A DNA stretch of 64,000 nucleotides from TMED27 sp041397865 (GCA_041397865.1 JAWKVT010000001.1:1364001-1428000); one strand, 5' to 3'. Shown: positions 25,030 through 35,408, counted from the stretch's first letter. Translations and numbers: made by a program. Notes: generated by a model from the letters alone, not told the origin.

Positions 25030-27260
25030 TCCCCCAAAAGCAGAAACAGATACAACCAACCGACCCGACAAAAACCTTTGAACGTTTTGCCGACAGCCAG
25101 CCGGTTATCAGCATGCTCTCAATGCTTGCAGAAACGGGGCGAAAAAACTTCAACGAAAACGGCTCATGGGAAGTATGCCTGTGCGCACTTATTCTGAAAC
25201 TCAAACCCGGATGCAAAGTCCAGCATATTCTGGAAGCACTCCCCTATGATACCTTGCCTATGGATGAAGCCGACTTTCTAAACACCATGGCACATCTGGG
25301 TTATTACTGCCGCCCGGCAGATTCCGCACTGGAAAATATAGACGAAAGACTTCTCCCCGGCGTCTTCATCCCCAGACAGGGAAAACCATGCATCGTTCTC
25401 TCACGTGACAAAAACGGCGAACTGCAATTCTACGATCCCGTTTCAAAACTGGTCAGCAACGTGCCATCCTCTTTCGACAAAGCCGGAAAAGTCTGGTTCT
25501 TCCAGAAATACGATGAAAACAGGGTCGCAACTTCAAAATTTATGCGCAAAGGCAGCGGTCACAGCTGGTTCAAAGCCCTAATGGGCCGCTTTAAAGGCAC
25601 CTTTGCACAGATCATAACCGCCGGACTCATCCTGAATTTCATCGCACTCGCCACGCCGCTGTTCATCATGTTGGTTTACGACCGGGTAATTGCTGCCAAC
25701 TCACCGGGTACATTACCCATGCTGGCCCTCGGCGCTTTTATTGCCATCGGGTTTGAATGGAAACTCCGCAACATCCGCTCTACAGGTCTGTCTTGGTTAG
25801 CCGGAAGGCTTGATAACATCGTCGGCAACAAAATTTTCGCTCACCTCATTGGCCTCTCCCCAAACATGATAGAAAGAGCATCGGTCGCCGCACAAATCGC
25901 CCGCATCAAAACTTTTGAATCCGTACGCGACTTCTTCAGCGGGTCCGTTTTCCTTTCTTTACTCGAAGCCCCCTTCGTTTTCCTGTCCATCGCCGCCGTT
26001 GCCCTCATCGCCGGAAAACTGGTTTTCGTCCCCCTTTTCATGGTTCTCGGCTACACCGCGCTATTTATGTTCATCCGACATAAAATTAAAATATCCATCC
26101 GCCTTGCCGCAAAAGCCAGCTCCGCACGACAGCAATTCACCATCGAAACCTTTGAAAAACTTGAAGGTTTGCGCGGTCACGGTCTGCACAAAAAGTGGCA
26201 AGAAAAGTTTCGCCACCTCTCTGGCCGGGAAATGATGGCCCATTTCCGGCTGGGATGGTTGGGCATGGTCGCCGAAACCTTCGCTCACACGCTCACAGTC
26301 ACCGCCGCCGTCATAACAATCGGTTTCGGCGTGCATATGATCTGGAACGGATCCATAAGCACCGGCGCGCTGGTTGCAACCATGATCCTGGTTTGGCGCA
26401 TCCTTACCCCGTTTTATTCAATCTGCACAATGATCCCGCGACTGGAACAACTGCGCAACTCAATTCAACAGGTCAACGACCTCATGGATATCGAAACGGA
26501 AACCGAAGAAGCCAAAAGCTATTCCCGCCTTCCCGCGCTCAAAGGAGAAATCTCGTTCCACAACGTCGCTTTCCGCTATAACGACGATGCCGACGCAATT
26601 TTCGAAAACCTCTCATTTGAAGCCCGACCCGGCGATTTTATCATCATTACAGGTAGTAACGGCACAGGAAAAGCCACAGTCCTGAAGCTCATCAAATCCC
26701 TGCACCGCGCCACCCACGGAACAGTGCGCATAGACGGATTCGATATCCGCCAACTCGACGCCCCGGACCTACGCCGCCAAATAGCATACGTCCCCAAACA
26801 GCCCCATTTCTTCAACGGTAGCGTCATCGAAAATATGAGATTAAGCAACCCCATGGCGAGTGAAGAGGATGTCATAAAGGCCTTAGAACTGGCCGATGCC
26901 TGGGACGATATCAAAAAACTCCCGCAAAAACTCGATACTGTCATCGGCTCGTACGGCAAAACCAAACTCACATCCAGTCTGGCAACACGGCTCTCATTAG
27001 CACGCGCTTACCTGCACCCGGCCTCAATTTTGCTGATTGACGAGTTGCCAAACGCACTGCTCTCCGGAAAAACAGGACAAAACCTGAAAGAATATCTGAT
27101 CCGCGCCAAAGGAAAACGCACCATTTTACTATGCGCCTATCGAGAAGACTTCATGAGATTGGCCGATACGATTGTATGGTTACGTGGTTTACAGGCCCCG
27201 ATTACCGGTTCAACGGATATACTATTTGACATGATGAATACGGCACAAAAAGTCGCATAA
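25026..27260 (+). CDS. Type I secretion ABC protein with C39-like N-terminus and degenerate sites (second of pair)
   Basis: A 744-residue protein: an N-terminal C39-peptidase-like domain (about 30-155, GSWEVCLCALILKLKPG...FYDPVSKLVSNVP) in which I cannot place an active Cys-His pair with certainty, a membrane domain (about 190-480) and a nucleotide-binding domain (505-735). Walker A ends GKAT (K549, A550 for Ser/Thr), the signature is LTSSLATRL, Walker B is complete (LLIDELP, D672-E673), and the H-loop His is Tyr (LCAYRED). The faults mirror those of the first ABC protein, so each may supply what the other lacks. Followed by the HlyD-family gene. Confidence 0.9.
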   Translation: MIPQKQKQIQPTDPTKTFERFADSQPVISMLSMLAETGRKNFNENGSWEVCLCALILKLKPGCKVQHILEALPYDTLPMDEADFLNTMAHLGYYCRPADSALENIDERLLPGVFIPRQGKPCIVLSRDKNGELQFYDPVSKLVSNVPSSFDKAGKVWFFQKYDENRVATSKFMRKGSGHSWFKALMGRFKGTFAQIITAGLILNFIALATPLFIMLVYDRVIAANSPGTLPMLALGAFIAIGFEWKLRNIRSTGLSWLAGRLDNIVGNKIFAHLIGLSPNMIERASVAAQIARIKTFESVRDFFSGSVFLSLLEAPFVFLSIAAVALIAGKLVFVPLFMVLGYTALFMFIRHKIKISIRLAAKASSARQQFTIETFEKLEGLRGHGLHKKWQEKFRHLSGREMMAHFRLGWLGMVAETFAHTLTVTAAVITIGFGVHMIWNGSISTGALVATMILVWRILTPFYSICTMIPRLEQLRNSIQQVNDLMDIETETEEAKSYSRLPALKGEISFHNVAFRYNDDADAIFENLSFEARPGDFIIITGSNGTGKATVLKLIKSLHRATHGTVRIDGFDIRQLDAPDLRRQIAYVPKQPHFFNGSVIENMRLSNPMASEEDVIKALELADAWDDIKKLPQKLDTVIGSYGKTKLTSSLATRLSLARAYLHPASILLIDELPNALLSGKTGQNLKEYLIRAKGKRTILLCAYREDFMRLADTIVWLRGLQAPITGSTDILFDMMNTAQKVA

Positions 27261-27279
27261 GCATAAGGAGAAAGATGCA

Positions 27280-28605
27280 ATGACGGCAAAAAACCCAAAA
27301 CGTGAAAAACAAACACGCTACCTCTCTCAGGCCATACAGCTTGAAGAAGCGGTAAACCCGCATATCATCCGCGCAACAATGGTTATGGTATCCCTCGCCC
27401 TGCTTGCCTTTATCGTCTGGGCAAGCTTTACAAACATCAATGAAATCGCCCGCACGCCCGGTGAAGTCATCCCCCACGGCTACCAGCAAACAGTCCAACA
27501 CCTCGAAGGTGGCATCATCAAAAACATTAACGTTCAGGAGGGAGATATCGTCAAATCCGGGCAAATCCTTGTCACAATAGACGAAACCATCATAAAAAAA
27601 GACCTCCAGCGAGCAAAAAGCAAACAACTCTCGCTAGAAAAACAGGCAGAGCGCCTACGCGCTTTTATCGAAAACCGCGAACCAGACTTCACAAAACTAA
27701 ACGGCGCAACCGAAAGCATGATCGCCGACCAGAAATTGTTTTTCGAAAGCATGCGCAACGCAAGAAAAGAGGAAGAAGATGTAATTCGCGACCAGATCAC
27801 CCAAAAAAAACAATCCATACATGCCCTCAAAACCGATCTCGCCACAGCCGAAAGCAACTACAAAATTGCACAAGACATGCACAGCAGACGTAAACAACTC
27901 AATAAAAAGGGCTACGCCTCCGACATGCAGCTTCTCGACGATGAACGCAACGTCAATCAAGCCAAAGGAGAAATCGCACGGCTTAAAAACCAAATTCTGG
28001 TCGCTCAAAGCGAAATCAAAGAGTTTAAAACAAGGTTAGCCTCACTCTCCGCAAGCCACCGCGACAACGCCAATGAAAAACTCGACCAAATCCTTGCGGA
28101 AAAAGAACAAAACACCGAACTCATCCACAAACTGGAAAAACGCATAGAGCGCCTGCAAATTCGCGCCCCCACGCAAGGGATGGTCAAAGGCATCAACGTC
28201 AACACCATCGGTGCGATAATCCAGCCCGGCTTCACAATCATGGAAATTGTGCCTTTAGGCAAACGCCTCGAAGTAACCGTTAAAATATCCCCTCAGGATA
28301 TAGGCCACCTGAAACCCGGACAGTCCGTACAAATCAAATTCAGCAGCTTTGATTTTTCGCGTTACGGCTCCGTGAAAGGCACACTGGATCAAATTTCCGC
28401 ATCCACATTCGGAGGAGAAAACGGCGAACGCTATTATCAGGGACGGGTTTTACTCAACAAAAACTACGTCGGCAACAACCCCGAAAACATCGTCATGCCG
28501 GGCATGACCGTCATGGCGGATATCATTACGGGTAAAAAAACCATCCTCCAATACATGCTCAAACCCATTCACATTTCCCTTAAAACAGCCTTCACAGAAA
28601 GATAA
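27280..28605 (+). CDS. HlyD-family periplasmic adaptor of the type I system
   Basis: A 441-residue membrane fusion protein: one N-terminal membrane helix (about 33-52, ATMVMVSLALLAFIVWASF), lipoyl half-motifs (VIPHGYQQTVQHLEGGIIKN, RAPTQGMVKGINVNTIG), a long coiled coil (about 105-285) and a beta-barrel end (DIGHLKPGQSVQIKFSSFD). AAGGAG precedes the ATG. It links the ABC pair in the inner membrane to a TolC-type duct, here probably the one encoded at 19231-20556. Confidence 0.95.
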   Translation: MTAKNPKREKQTRYLSQAIQLEEAVNPHIIRATMVMVSLALLAFIVWASFTNINEIARTPGEVIPHGYQQTVQHLEGGIIKNINVQEGDIVKSGQILVTIDETIIKKDLQRAKSKQLSLEKQAERLRAFIENREPDFTKLNGATESMIADQKLFFESMRNARKEEEDVIRDQITQKKQSIHALKTDLATAESNYKIAQDMHSRRKQLNKKGYASDMQLLDDERNVNQAKGEIARLKNQILVAQSEIKEFKTRLASLSASHRDNANEKLDQILAEKEQNTELIHKLEKRIERLQIRAPTQGMVKGINVNTIGAIIQPGFTIMEIVPLGKRLEVTVKISPQDIGHLKPGQSVQIKFSSFDFSRYGSVKGTLDQISASTFGGENGERYYQGRVLLNKNYVGNNPENIVMPGMTVMADIITGKKTILQYMLKPIHISLKTAFTER

Positions 28606-28609
28606 ATCC

Positions 28610-29560
28610 ATGGCAGCCGACGCAAGAATTAATGATTCCCTGCTGGAAAAAGATAGCCCGATAAATGTTCTCGCCGTCGACGACGACGATTTGTCCATGG
28701 AGTTTCTAAAAATGCAGATCGACGAACTCGGGCACAACACACTAAGCGCGACCAACGGGCGTGAGGCCTTAAGCATTCTCGAAACCGAACACAATAAAAT
28801 AGATGTCGTTTTAATGGATAGGATCATGCCCGTCATGGACGGCTTAAGCGCCGTCAAACGCATAAAAGACCGCCCCCTCCTGCGAAACATTCCCATCATC
28901 ATGGTCACAGGTGCCGACAGTGTAGAAGAAATGAGAGAAGGTCTTGATGCAGGAGTATTTTATTATCTTACCAAACCGGTCAAAGAAGAAATGCTGCGCT
29001 CCGTTCTCGAAGCAGCCGTTCGCGAAGCCAAACAAACCAAAACTTTAGCCCGTGAACTCAGCAAACACCATACAAGCTTCAACCTCATCGAAACGGCAAA
29101 ATTTAATTTTCGCACACTCACCGAAGCCAGAAGCCTCGCGGCTTTTATCGCTAACTGCTTTCCAGATCCGGAACGTGCCGTATCGGGGCTGGGGGAGCTT
29201 CTGATTAACGCGATCGAACACGGCAATCTTGCAATAGGCTACGACCGCAAAACACAACTGGTAGAAGATGGCACATGGGAAAGTGAAATCAATCGCCTGC
29301 AAAAATTGCCTGAACACGAGCACAAATTCGCCACCGCAACAGTAGCTCACAAAATTGACGGAACCTATGTCGTCATTGAGGATCAGGGCCGGGGGTTTGA
29401 ATGGAAAAACTTTCTACAAATAGACCCCGCCCGCGCCGGGCACAACCACGGACGCGGCATCGCTCAGGCAAACACTATGAGCTTCGATAAACTCACTTAC
29501 AACCAGTCAGGCAATCAGGCTGTCGCCTTCGTTGGAATAAATAAACAACTGGAATGGTAA
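28610..29560 (+). CDS. Response regulator fused to an RsbW-type ATPase domain
   Basis: A 316-residue protein. The receiver domain is N-terminal (NVLAVDDDDLSMEFL, phospho-acceptor D70 in VLMDRIMPVMDG, K near 122 in LTKPVKEE). A linker leads to a C-terminal GHKL ATPase fold (about 170-310): GLGELLINAIEHGNLAIGY (N box) and VIEDQGRGFEW (G1 box), as in RsbW/SpoIIAB anti-sigma kinases. This links phospho-signalling to partner switching. It starts four bases after the hlyD stop and is followed by a hybrid kinase. No anti-anti-sigma or sigma gene is adjacent, so its target is unknown. Confidence 0.88.
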   Translation: MAADARINDSLLEKDSPINVLAVDDDDLSMEFLKMQIDELGHNTLSATNGREALSILETEHNKIDVVLMDRIMPVMDGLSAVKRIKDRPLLRNIPIIMVTGADSVEEMREGLDAGVFYYLTKPVKEEMLRSVLEAAVREAKQTKTLARELSKHHTSFNLIETAKFNFRTLTEARSLAAFIANCFPDPERAVSGLGELLINAIEHGNLAIGYDRKTQLVEDGTWESEINRLQKLPEHEHKFATATVAHKIDGTYVVIEDQGRGFEWKNFLQIDPARAGHNHGRGIAQANTMSFDKLTYNQSGNQAVAFVGINKQLEW

Positions 29561-29570
29561 CAAAAAACAT

Positions 29571-32498
29571 ATGAAAATATCAACTCTCACAAAAGTAACA
29601 AGTTTTATCTGCATCATTATAAGCATCCTGACATTAACAATGCTTATCATGATGTACGGCGCCATCATGGAAGAACGCCACTACACGAAAAGACAGGCCG
29701 AATTCCGCCAACTCGGTCAGCATTTTGCAAACGCAAGCGACCTTCTAACGCACGAAGCACAGCGTTACACAGTTTTTGGAAACGCTATCCACTACGACGT
29801 CTATTGGAAAGAAGTCAACGAAACCCGAACCAGAGATAAAGTCATAGAGCGGCTAAAAGAGATGAGCGCGCCGCCTGAAGAACTGGCGCTCATTGAAAAA
29901 GCCAAAACCAACTCTGACGCTCTAGTCGAGATTGAAAAAGAAGCCATGACCGCCGTACAAAACGGCGATCTGGAACGTGCCCGTACTTTGATGTTCGGCG
30001 AACAATATGATGAAAAGAAAAAAATCATCATGACCCCCATCGAAGATTTCCAAAAAACCATGAATATCCGCGCCGCCCGCGAGACATACAGCGCACAGGA
30101 AAAAGCCAACACCCTCCTATACGCAACAAAAACCATTGCCGTCCTGTATGTCATCTATATCTTCTGGCTACTCTATTTCGTCATTACAAATAAAATCTGC
30201 AAACCGCTCGTAACAATGGCAAACGCGATGGAGGAAATCGCCAAAGGCAATTCCACAGTTGAAATCCCTTACACCGAAAAGAAAAACGAAATCGGACAAC
30301 TCGCCATAGCCGCCAAAAAATTCAAACAGGCTTTACATGAAAAACAAAAACTAGCCGCAGAACTGCAACAACACAAAGACACGCTCGAACAACAAATTTT
30401 CAAAAGAACAGAAGAGCTCAGAATCAAAAATATTGAACTTGAAGAAAAAACACGCCTTGCAGAATCCGCAAACCAGATAAAATCCGATTTTCTCGCCATG
30501 ATGAGCCATGAAATCCGCACACCGATGAACGGCATTTTGGGCATGGCCGAACTGATACAGGGCGCCCACCCTTCATCGCAGATAGAAGGATACACGCGCA
30601 CAATCATTAATTCCGGCGAATCCCTGCTAAACATTATCAACGACATCCTGGACTTCTCCAAAATTGAAGCGGGAAAACTTGAAATAGACCCTATGCCCGT
30701 AGACATGGTGGACATTGTCGAAGACATCGCCAGACTACACGCGGTCAAAGCGCGTGATGCAGCCCTTGAACTGGTTGTACGATACGTCCCCGGTTCCGAG
30801 CAGTTTATCTACGCCGATCCCCTGCGCATGCGGCAAATATTGGAAAACCTCGTCAGTAATGCGATTAAATTCACAGACCGGGGTCATATCACCATCACCG
30901 TTGAAGAAAATAAAAACGCCAATCTTCCTGAAGATAAAACCAAGCTGAAATTCTCAGTCAGCGACACCGGCGTGGGCCTGTCCGAAGAAGCCCAAATACG
31001 TATTTTTGAAAAATTCTCACAGGCAGACACAAGCACAACCCGCAACTACGGCGGCACCGGTCTGGGACTGTCCATTTGCCAGCGTCTCGTTGAACTCATG
31101 CACGGAAAAATTGGCGTCACCAGCGCGGAGGGCGAAGGCGCCACCTTCTGGTTCGAAATTGAATTCACCCGCAACAGGCAGGAAAACCACATCCTGCCAA
31201 TACCACCATCTCTAAGCGGTATAAAAGTACTGATCGTCGACGATTTACCGGTCATCCGGCAATTAGTCACAGAGCAATTGACAGGAGCAGGCATGCATTG
31301 CGTCACAGCCGCCACCGGTGAAGACACCTTAAAAATCATGGAAGACGCCTGCCAAACAAAAGACCCGTTTCAAATCGCAATCATCGACTATCTTATGCCC
31401 GGCATGAACGGAGAAATGCTCGCAGCAGCGATCAAAGACCACGAGACTCTGAAAGACACATGCCTGATCATGCTCACCGCAGCAGGAAACCCGCTGGCCG
31501 ATGATACTTTTGCAGAAAAAGGATTCTCCGCATATATAGCCAAACCCGTAGAGCATAAAGCCCTGATAAAAAGCCTCGCAATTGTCTGGAGCAAATATAA
31601 AGAAGGACACAAAGACGTACTCATCCACCTTGATACAAACGCTTTAAGCCGCGATAACGCTGCCGAAGACGGCATCAAAATACCGCACGCGAAAATTCTC
31701 GTTGCAGAAGACAATCTCGTAAACCAGATTTTCATTAAGGAAATTCTCGAAGAAACGCAATGCGACTACACAGTCGTCCCCAACGGACAAGAAGCATTAA
31801 ATATCGTACAAAAACAAACTTTCGATCTAATCCTCATGGACTGCCTCATGCCTGTTATGGACGGCTTCGAAGCCACGATCGAAATTTGCAAGCTTAAAAA
31901 TAACGGTACACTCCCCGAAAACTTGCCAATTATTGCGCTCACAGCCAACGCCATGAAAGGCGACCGGGAAAAATGCCTGAACGCAGGCATGAACGATTAC
32001 CTCTCAAAGCCTGTCCGCAGAAAAGAACTGAAAGAAACTATCTGTAAATGGATGGTCGACAAAAAAGTAAAGACCGGCAAGCGCGAAGATAATGAAAAAT
32101 CGCCGCCGCCCCCACAATCGGACAAAATGCTGGTCACAAACATCCTCGATATAGAAGGGGTTGAAAGCGCAAAAAATATTCTCAAAAACAAATACGATGC
32201 CATGGTTGAGGTCTATCTGACAAATTGCCGGGAACACATAGATGAAATCACAAAAGCCGTTGAGCAAAACGACATTGAATCGATCATCCGCCCCGCGCAC
32301 ACACTCAAATCCACCAGCAAACAAATGGGCGCTCTCAAAATATCCGATCTTGCCAAAGCAATTGAACAAACTGCCAAAACGTTAAACACGCAAGATAACG
32401 AAAACAGCGACAACCTCCAAAAAGTTACCGGATTAATAGAAAATCTCTCCGCCGCCTTATCCCAAACGCGGCGCGCATTTGAACAAATGGCGGCTTAA
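29571..32498 (+). CDS. Membrane hybrid histidine kinase (HAMP-HisKA-HATPase-REC-REC-HPt)
   Basis: A 975-residue sensor kinase. Membrane helices at about 9-30 and 185-207 flank a helical sensor region with no known ligand motif. HAMP (208-260) and a coiled coil lead to HisKA (H313 in MSHEIRTPMNG), HATPase with NLVSNAIKFT and GTGLGLSI, two receivers (D606 in IIDYLMPGMNG, D757 in LMDCLMPVMDG) and an HPt (H910 in RPAHTLKSTSKQ). The complete phosphorelay in one chain could phosphorylate the REC-RsbW protein upstream or the REC protein downstream. Confidence 0.95.
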   Translation: MKISTLTKVTSFICIIISILTLTMLIMMYGAIMEERHYTKRQAEFRQLGQHFANASDLLTHEAQRYTVFGNAIHYDVYWKEVNETRTRDKVIERLKEMSAPPEELALIEKAKTNSDALVEIEKEAMTAVQNGDLERARTLMFGEQYDEKKKIIMTPIEDFQKTMNIRAARETYSAQEKANTLLYATKTIAVLYVIYIFWLLYFVITNKICKPLVTMANAMEEIAKGNSTVEIPYTEKKNEIGQLAIAAKKFKQALHEKQKLAAELQQHKDTLEQQIFKRTEELRIKNIELEEKTRLAESANQIKSDFLAMMSHEIRTPMNGILGMAELIQGAHPSSQIEGYTRTIINSGESLLNIINDILDFSKIEAGKLEIDPMPVDMVDIVEDIARLHAVKARDAALELVVRYVPGSEQFIYADPLRMRQILENLVSNAIKFTDRGHITITVEENKNANLPEDKTKLKFSVSDTGVGLSEEAQIRIFEKFSQADTSTTRNYGGTGLGLSICQRLVELMHGKIGVTSAEGEGATFWFEIEFTRNRQENHILPIPPSLSGIKVLIVDDLPVIRQLVTEQLTGAGMHCVTAATGEDTLKIMEDACQTKDPFQIAIIDYLMPGMNGEMLAAAIKDHETLKDTCLIMLTAAGNPLADDTFAEKGFSAYIAKPVEHKALIKSLAIVWSKYKEGHKDVLIHLDTNALSRDNAAEDGIKIPHAKILVAEDNLVNQIFIKEILEETQCDYTVVPNGQEALNIVQKQTFDLILMDCLMPVMDGFEATIEICKLKNNGTLPENLPIIALTANAMKGDREKCLNAGMNDYLSKPVRRKELKETICKWMVDKKVKTGKREDNEKSPPPPQSDKMLVTNILDIEGVESAKNILKNKYDAMVEVYLTNCREHIDEITKAVEQNDIESIIRPAHTLKSTSKQMGALKISDLAKAIEQTAKTLNTQDNENSDNLQKVTGLIENLSAALSQTRRAFEQMAA

Positions 32499-32523
32499 CA
32501 ACACAAATAAGGAGAAACAAACC

Positions 32524-33408
32524 ATGATTGTCATTGCCTCAAAAACCGAAATACGGCTCCGGGACGATCTACGAAAATGCGCGAAACTAAAACCAAACCA
32601 GCGCTGCTTCTTTTTGGAATTCTCCCGCACAGACATTCCAAAAGGCCCGCTTTTCGAAACCTTTCTGCGTCAACTGGAAGAAGTCACTAACGCCTATATG
32701 GCAAAAGTCTACCTTTGCCGGGACAAGGACATTCTCATCATAATGGAAGGTTTCATGCAGCGCCAGTTCCACGGGTTTATACAAAAACTGGCCGAGGAAC
32801 TGAAAACAGACGATCTCACAGAAATCATAAATATTTTCGAAATAGGAAAAAACTGGGATGAGCTCGAAGCCCTCTATACAAAAAAAATAAACGCCATAAA
32901 CCAACTTGAAGAAGAACAACGGGAAGAAAAAAGAAAAAACACCGCAGAACAAACCACACTAGAGGTACTCTCGAAAATCAACCCAGATCAGGTCGCCAAT
33001 ATTACCCAGCGTCGTGACAAACGTACTCGCCCTCTGGTGATGATCGCGGATGACGACCAACTCTCCAGAACTCTCGCCGGAAACGTTCTACGCGGCGATT
33101 ACGACATGGCTTTCGCAAAAAACGGAAGCGAAGCCCTTCAGGAGTTCGTCGCTGCGGCGCCCGACATCCTCTTCCTCGATATCGGCATGCCCGATATCGG
33201 CGGCCATGAAGTTCTCGAATGCCTGTTCCAGATTAACCCGGAAGCCTACATCATCATGTTTTCCGGACGTAAAGACAAAACAACCATAATGAAATCGCTG
33301 GAAATAGGCGCACAAGGCTTTCTCGGCAAGCCTTTCACACGCGAACAGCTCTACACCCACGTTCAAAACTCTCCCTTCGTCCAAAACAAGCAAAACACGG
33401 CGGCATAA
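32524..33408 (+). CDS. Protein with unknown N-domain and C-terminal receiver domain
   Basis: A 294-residue protein. Residues 1-135 form an unrecognised alpha/beta domain (MIVIASKTEIRLRDDLRKC, AKVYLCRDKDILIIMEGFMQ), followed by a charged coiled coil (about 135-160) and a receiver domain (VMIADDDQLSRTLAGNVL, D219 in LFLDIGMPDIGG, K in LGKPFTREQ). AAGGAG precedes the ATG at 32524. It lies between the two hybrid kinases and overlaps the second by one base, so it is probably their shared target or a scaffold. Confidence 0.85.
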   Translation: MIVIASKTEIRLRDDLRKCAKLKPNQRCFFLEFSRTDIPKGPLFETFLRQLEEVTNAYMAKVYLCRDKDILIIMEGFMQRQFHGFIQKLAEELKTDDLTEIINIFEIGKNWDELEALYTKKINAINQLEEEQREEKRKNTAEQTTLEVLSKINPDQVANITQRRDKRTRPLVMIADDDQLSRTLAGNVLRGDYDMAFAKNGSEALQEFVAAAPDILFLDIGMPDIGGHEVLECLFQINPEAYIIMFSGRKDKTTIMKSLEIGAQGFLGKPFTREQLYTHVQNSPFVQNKQNTAA

Positions 33409-35408
33409 TGGAAACGCTCTGGCTTCCTCTCCTTGGCATGGCTTCGCTTTTTATCCTGACAGAAATTGCGCTATATCTGCGCCGCTCGGGAAAGTTTAAC
33501 GAAGCTCAAAAGCTCCTCCTGCGCACAAAACGCGAGGCGCAGGAAATCGCACAACTCCCCCTGAACAACCCATACCCTCTGATACAGATCAATAAAAAAG
33601 GCGACATCCTGTTCGCAAATTCTGCCGCTCTGCGAACCTTCCCGGAAATCGAACCGCATGGAACTGCTCACCCGGTCCTAAAAGGCATCACTGAACATAA
33701 AACCCGTGAAATTTTTTACCAGAACAAAACCTACCACCAAAGCGTTACAGCCACACAGATAGACGATAAGGAAACCTACATCGTATATTTCTACGACATC
33801 ACCGCACAAAAAGAATACGAACGCCAGCTTGAAACAGCCTGCAAGGAGACAGAAGAAGCCCGCATCTGCGCGGAAAAAGCCAAAGAAGCCCGCGGCGAAT
33901 TTCTCGCAAATATGAGCCACGAACTGCGCACCCCCATGAACGGAATCATCGGCTTGTCCGGTATTCTTGCAGACATGCAGTTACAAGGCGAAAAACGCGA
34001 ACTCGTCGAAGCCATTAGCAGCTCGGCATCCAGCCTCCTCATACTGCTCAACGATATTCTTGATTTCTCCAAAATCGAAGCGGGCGAACTGACAATGGAA
34101 TCCATCCCCTTTGACCTGCGCAAAACAATCCGGCAAATCGAAAACCTTCAAAAACCCGTTGCAGCGCAAAAAAACCTCCTCCTGCAAAGCCATATTGCCG
34201 AAAATGTTCCCCCTTACATCATTGGCGACCCGGCACGTCTTCAACAAATTCTGAATAATCTGGTAAACAACGCCCTGAAATTCACTGAAAAAGGTTCCGT
34301 AACACTCTCCGTTGACGGGAAAGAAGACGAGCAAAACCGTTTTATAACCCGCATCACCATTACCGACACCGGAATCGGCATCCCAAAAAACAAGCAAGCA
34401 GATGTCTTCGCCAAATTCCAGCAAGCCGACACCTCCACCGCACGCAAATATGGCGGAACAGGACTCGGATTGGCCATCACCAAGAACCTCACCGAACTGA
34501 TGGGCGCAACCATTGAACTCGAAAGTCAGGAAAACGTAGGCTCAACATTTACAATCACCCTTCCTGCGCAAGTTGCCAGTGTCCAAGGCGGCACACCCCA
34601 AAGAACAGCAAGCGAAACACCGGGGGGAATCAACACAAAAACAAAACTTATGATCGTAGACGACCACCCGATCAACCTGCTCTTCATGCGCAAAGCCCTC
34701 AAAAAACTCGGTTTTGAAAACTTTAAGGAAGCCTCAAGCGGACGACAGGCATTGGAAATCTTTCAACAAAACCCCTGCGGCATGATCCTCATGGACTGCC
34801 AGATGCCCGAAATGGACGGATTCGAAACCGCTGCGGCAATACGCAAAACAGAGCCACTGCAAAACAGGCCGGTCATCATTGCCGTAACCGCCAACGCCAT
34901 GAAAGAAGCCGAAGAACAATGCATAAAAGCAGGTATGGATGATTACATCAGCAAACCCGTAGATAGAGAAAAGCTCAAGACTTTACTGCAAAAATGGCTG
35001 CCCGGCGATGATAATACAATACCGGAAGAAACCGGAAAAAGGCAAAACTATATGAATAACGAAAAAGAAAACACAAAAATTTTTGACTGGCAGCGCCTCC
35101 ACGAGTTTACCGAAGGCGATAAAGATGCGGAAAACGAAATCATTCGCATCTTTATTGAAAACATGCAAGTCGATCTGAACCATTTACAAAAAAGCTTCAA
35201 CGATGAAAATTACGAGGAATGGGACAACTGGGCACATAAACTCTACGGAGCATGCTCACATATCGGCGCCCGCGCACTGGCCGAAATTTGCGACAAAGCA
35301 CAAACACTTTTCCCCGAAAAAACAGAAAAAATACCCGAAATGCACAAAGCCATCCTTACAGAATACGAACATGTCCACAAAGCGTTAAACGCCAAGAAAG
35401 CCGCCTGA
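33408..35408 (+). CDS. Hybrid histidine kinase (PAS-like-HisKA-HATPase-REC-HPt)
   Basis: A 666-residue kinase with one N-terminal membrane helix (about 3-22), a PAS-like sensor (50-145), HisKA (H171 in MSHELRTPMNG), HATPase (NNLVNNALKFT, GTGLGLAI), a receiver (D463 in MILMDCQMPEMDG) and an HPt domain (H610 in NWAHKLYGACSHIG). It starts on the stop of the upstream gene (TAATG) and is the last gene of the block that begins with the acidic protein. No terminator was found right after it. Confidence 0.93.
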   Translation: METLWLPLLGMASLFILTEIALYLRRSGKFNEAQKLLLRTKREAQEIAQLPLNNPYPLIQINKKGDILFANSAALRTFPEIEPHGTAHPVLKGITEHKTREIFYQNKTYHQSVTATQIDDKETYIVYFYDITAQKEYERQLETACKETEEARICAEKAKEARGEFLANMSHELRTPMNGIIGLSGILADMQLQGEKRELVEAISSSASSLLILLNDILDFSKIEAGELTMESIPFDLRKTIRQIENLQKPVAAQKNLLLQSHIAENVPPYIIGDPARLQQILNNLVNNALKFTEKGSVTLSVDGKEDEQNRFITRITITDTGIGIPKNKQADVFAKFQQADTSTARKYGGTGLGLAITKNLTELMGATIELESQENVGSTFTITLPAQVASVQGGTPQRTASETPGGINTKTKLMIVDDHPINLLFMRKALKKLGFENFKEASSGRQALEIFQQNPCGMILMDCQMPEMDGFETAAAIRKTEPLQNRPVIIAVTANAMKEAEEQCIKAGMDDYISKPVDREKLKTLLQKWLPGDDNTIPEETGKRQNYMNNEKENTKIFDWQRLHEFTEGDKDAENEIIRIFIENMQVDLNHLQKSFNDENYEEWDNWAHKLYGACSHIGARALAEICDKAQTLFPEKTEKIPEMHKAILTEYEHVHKALNAKKAA

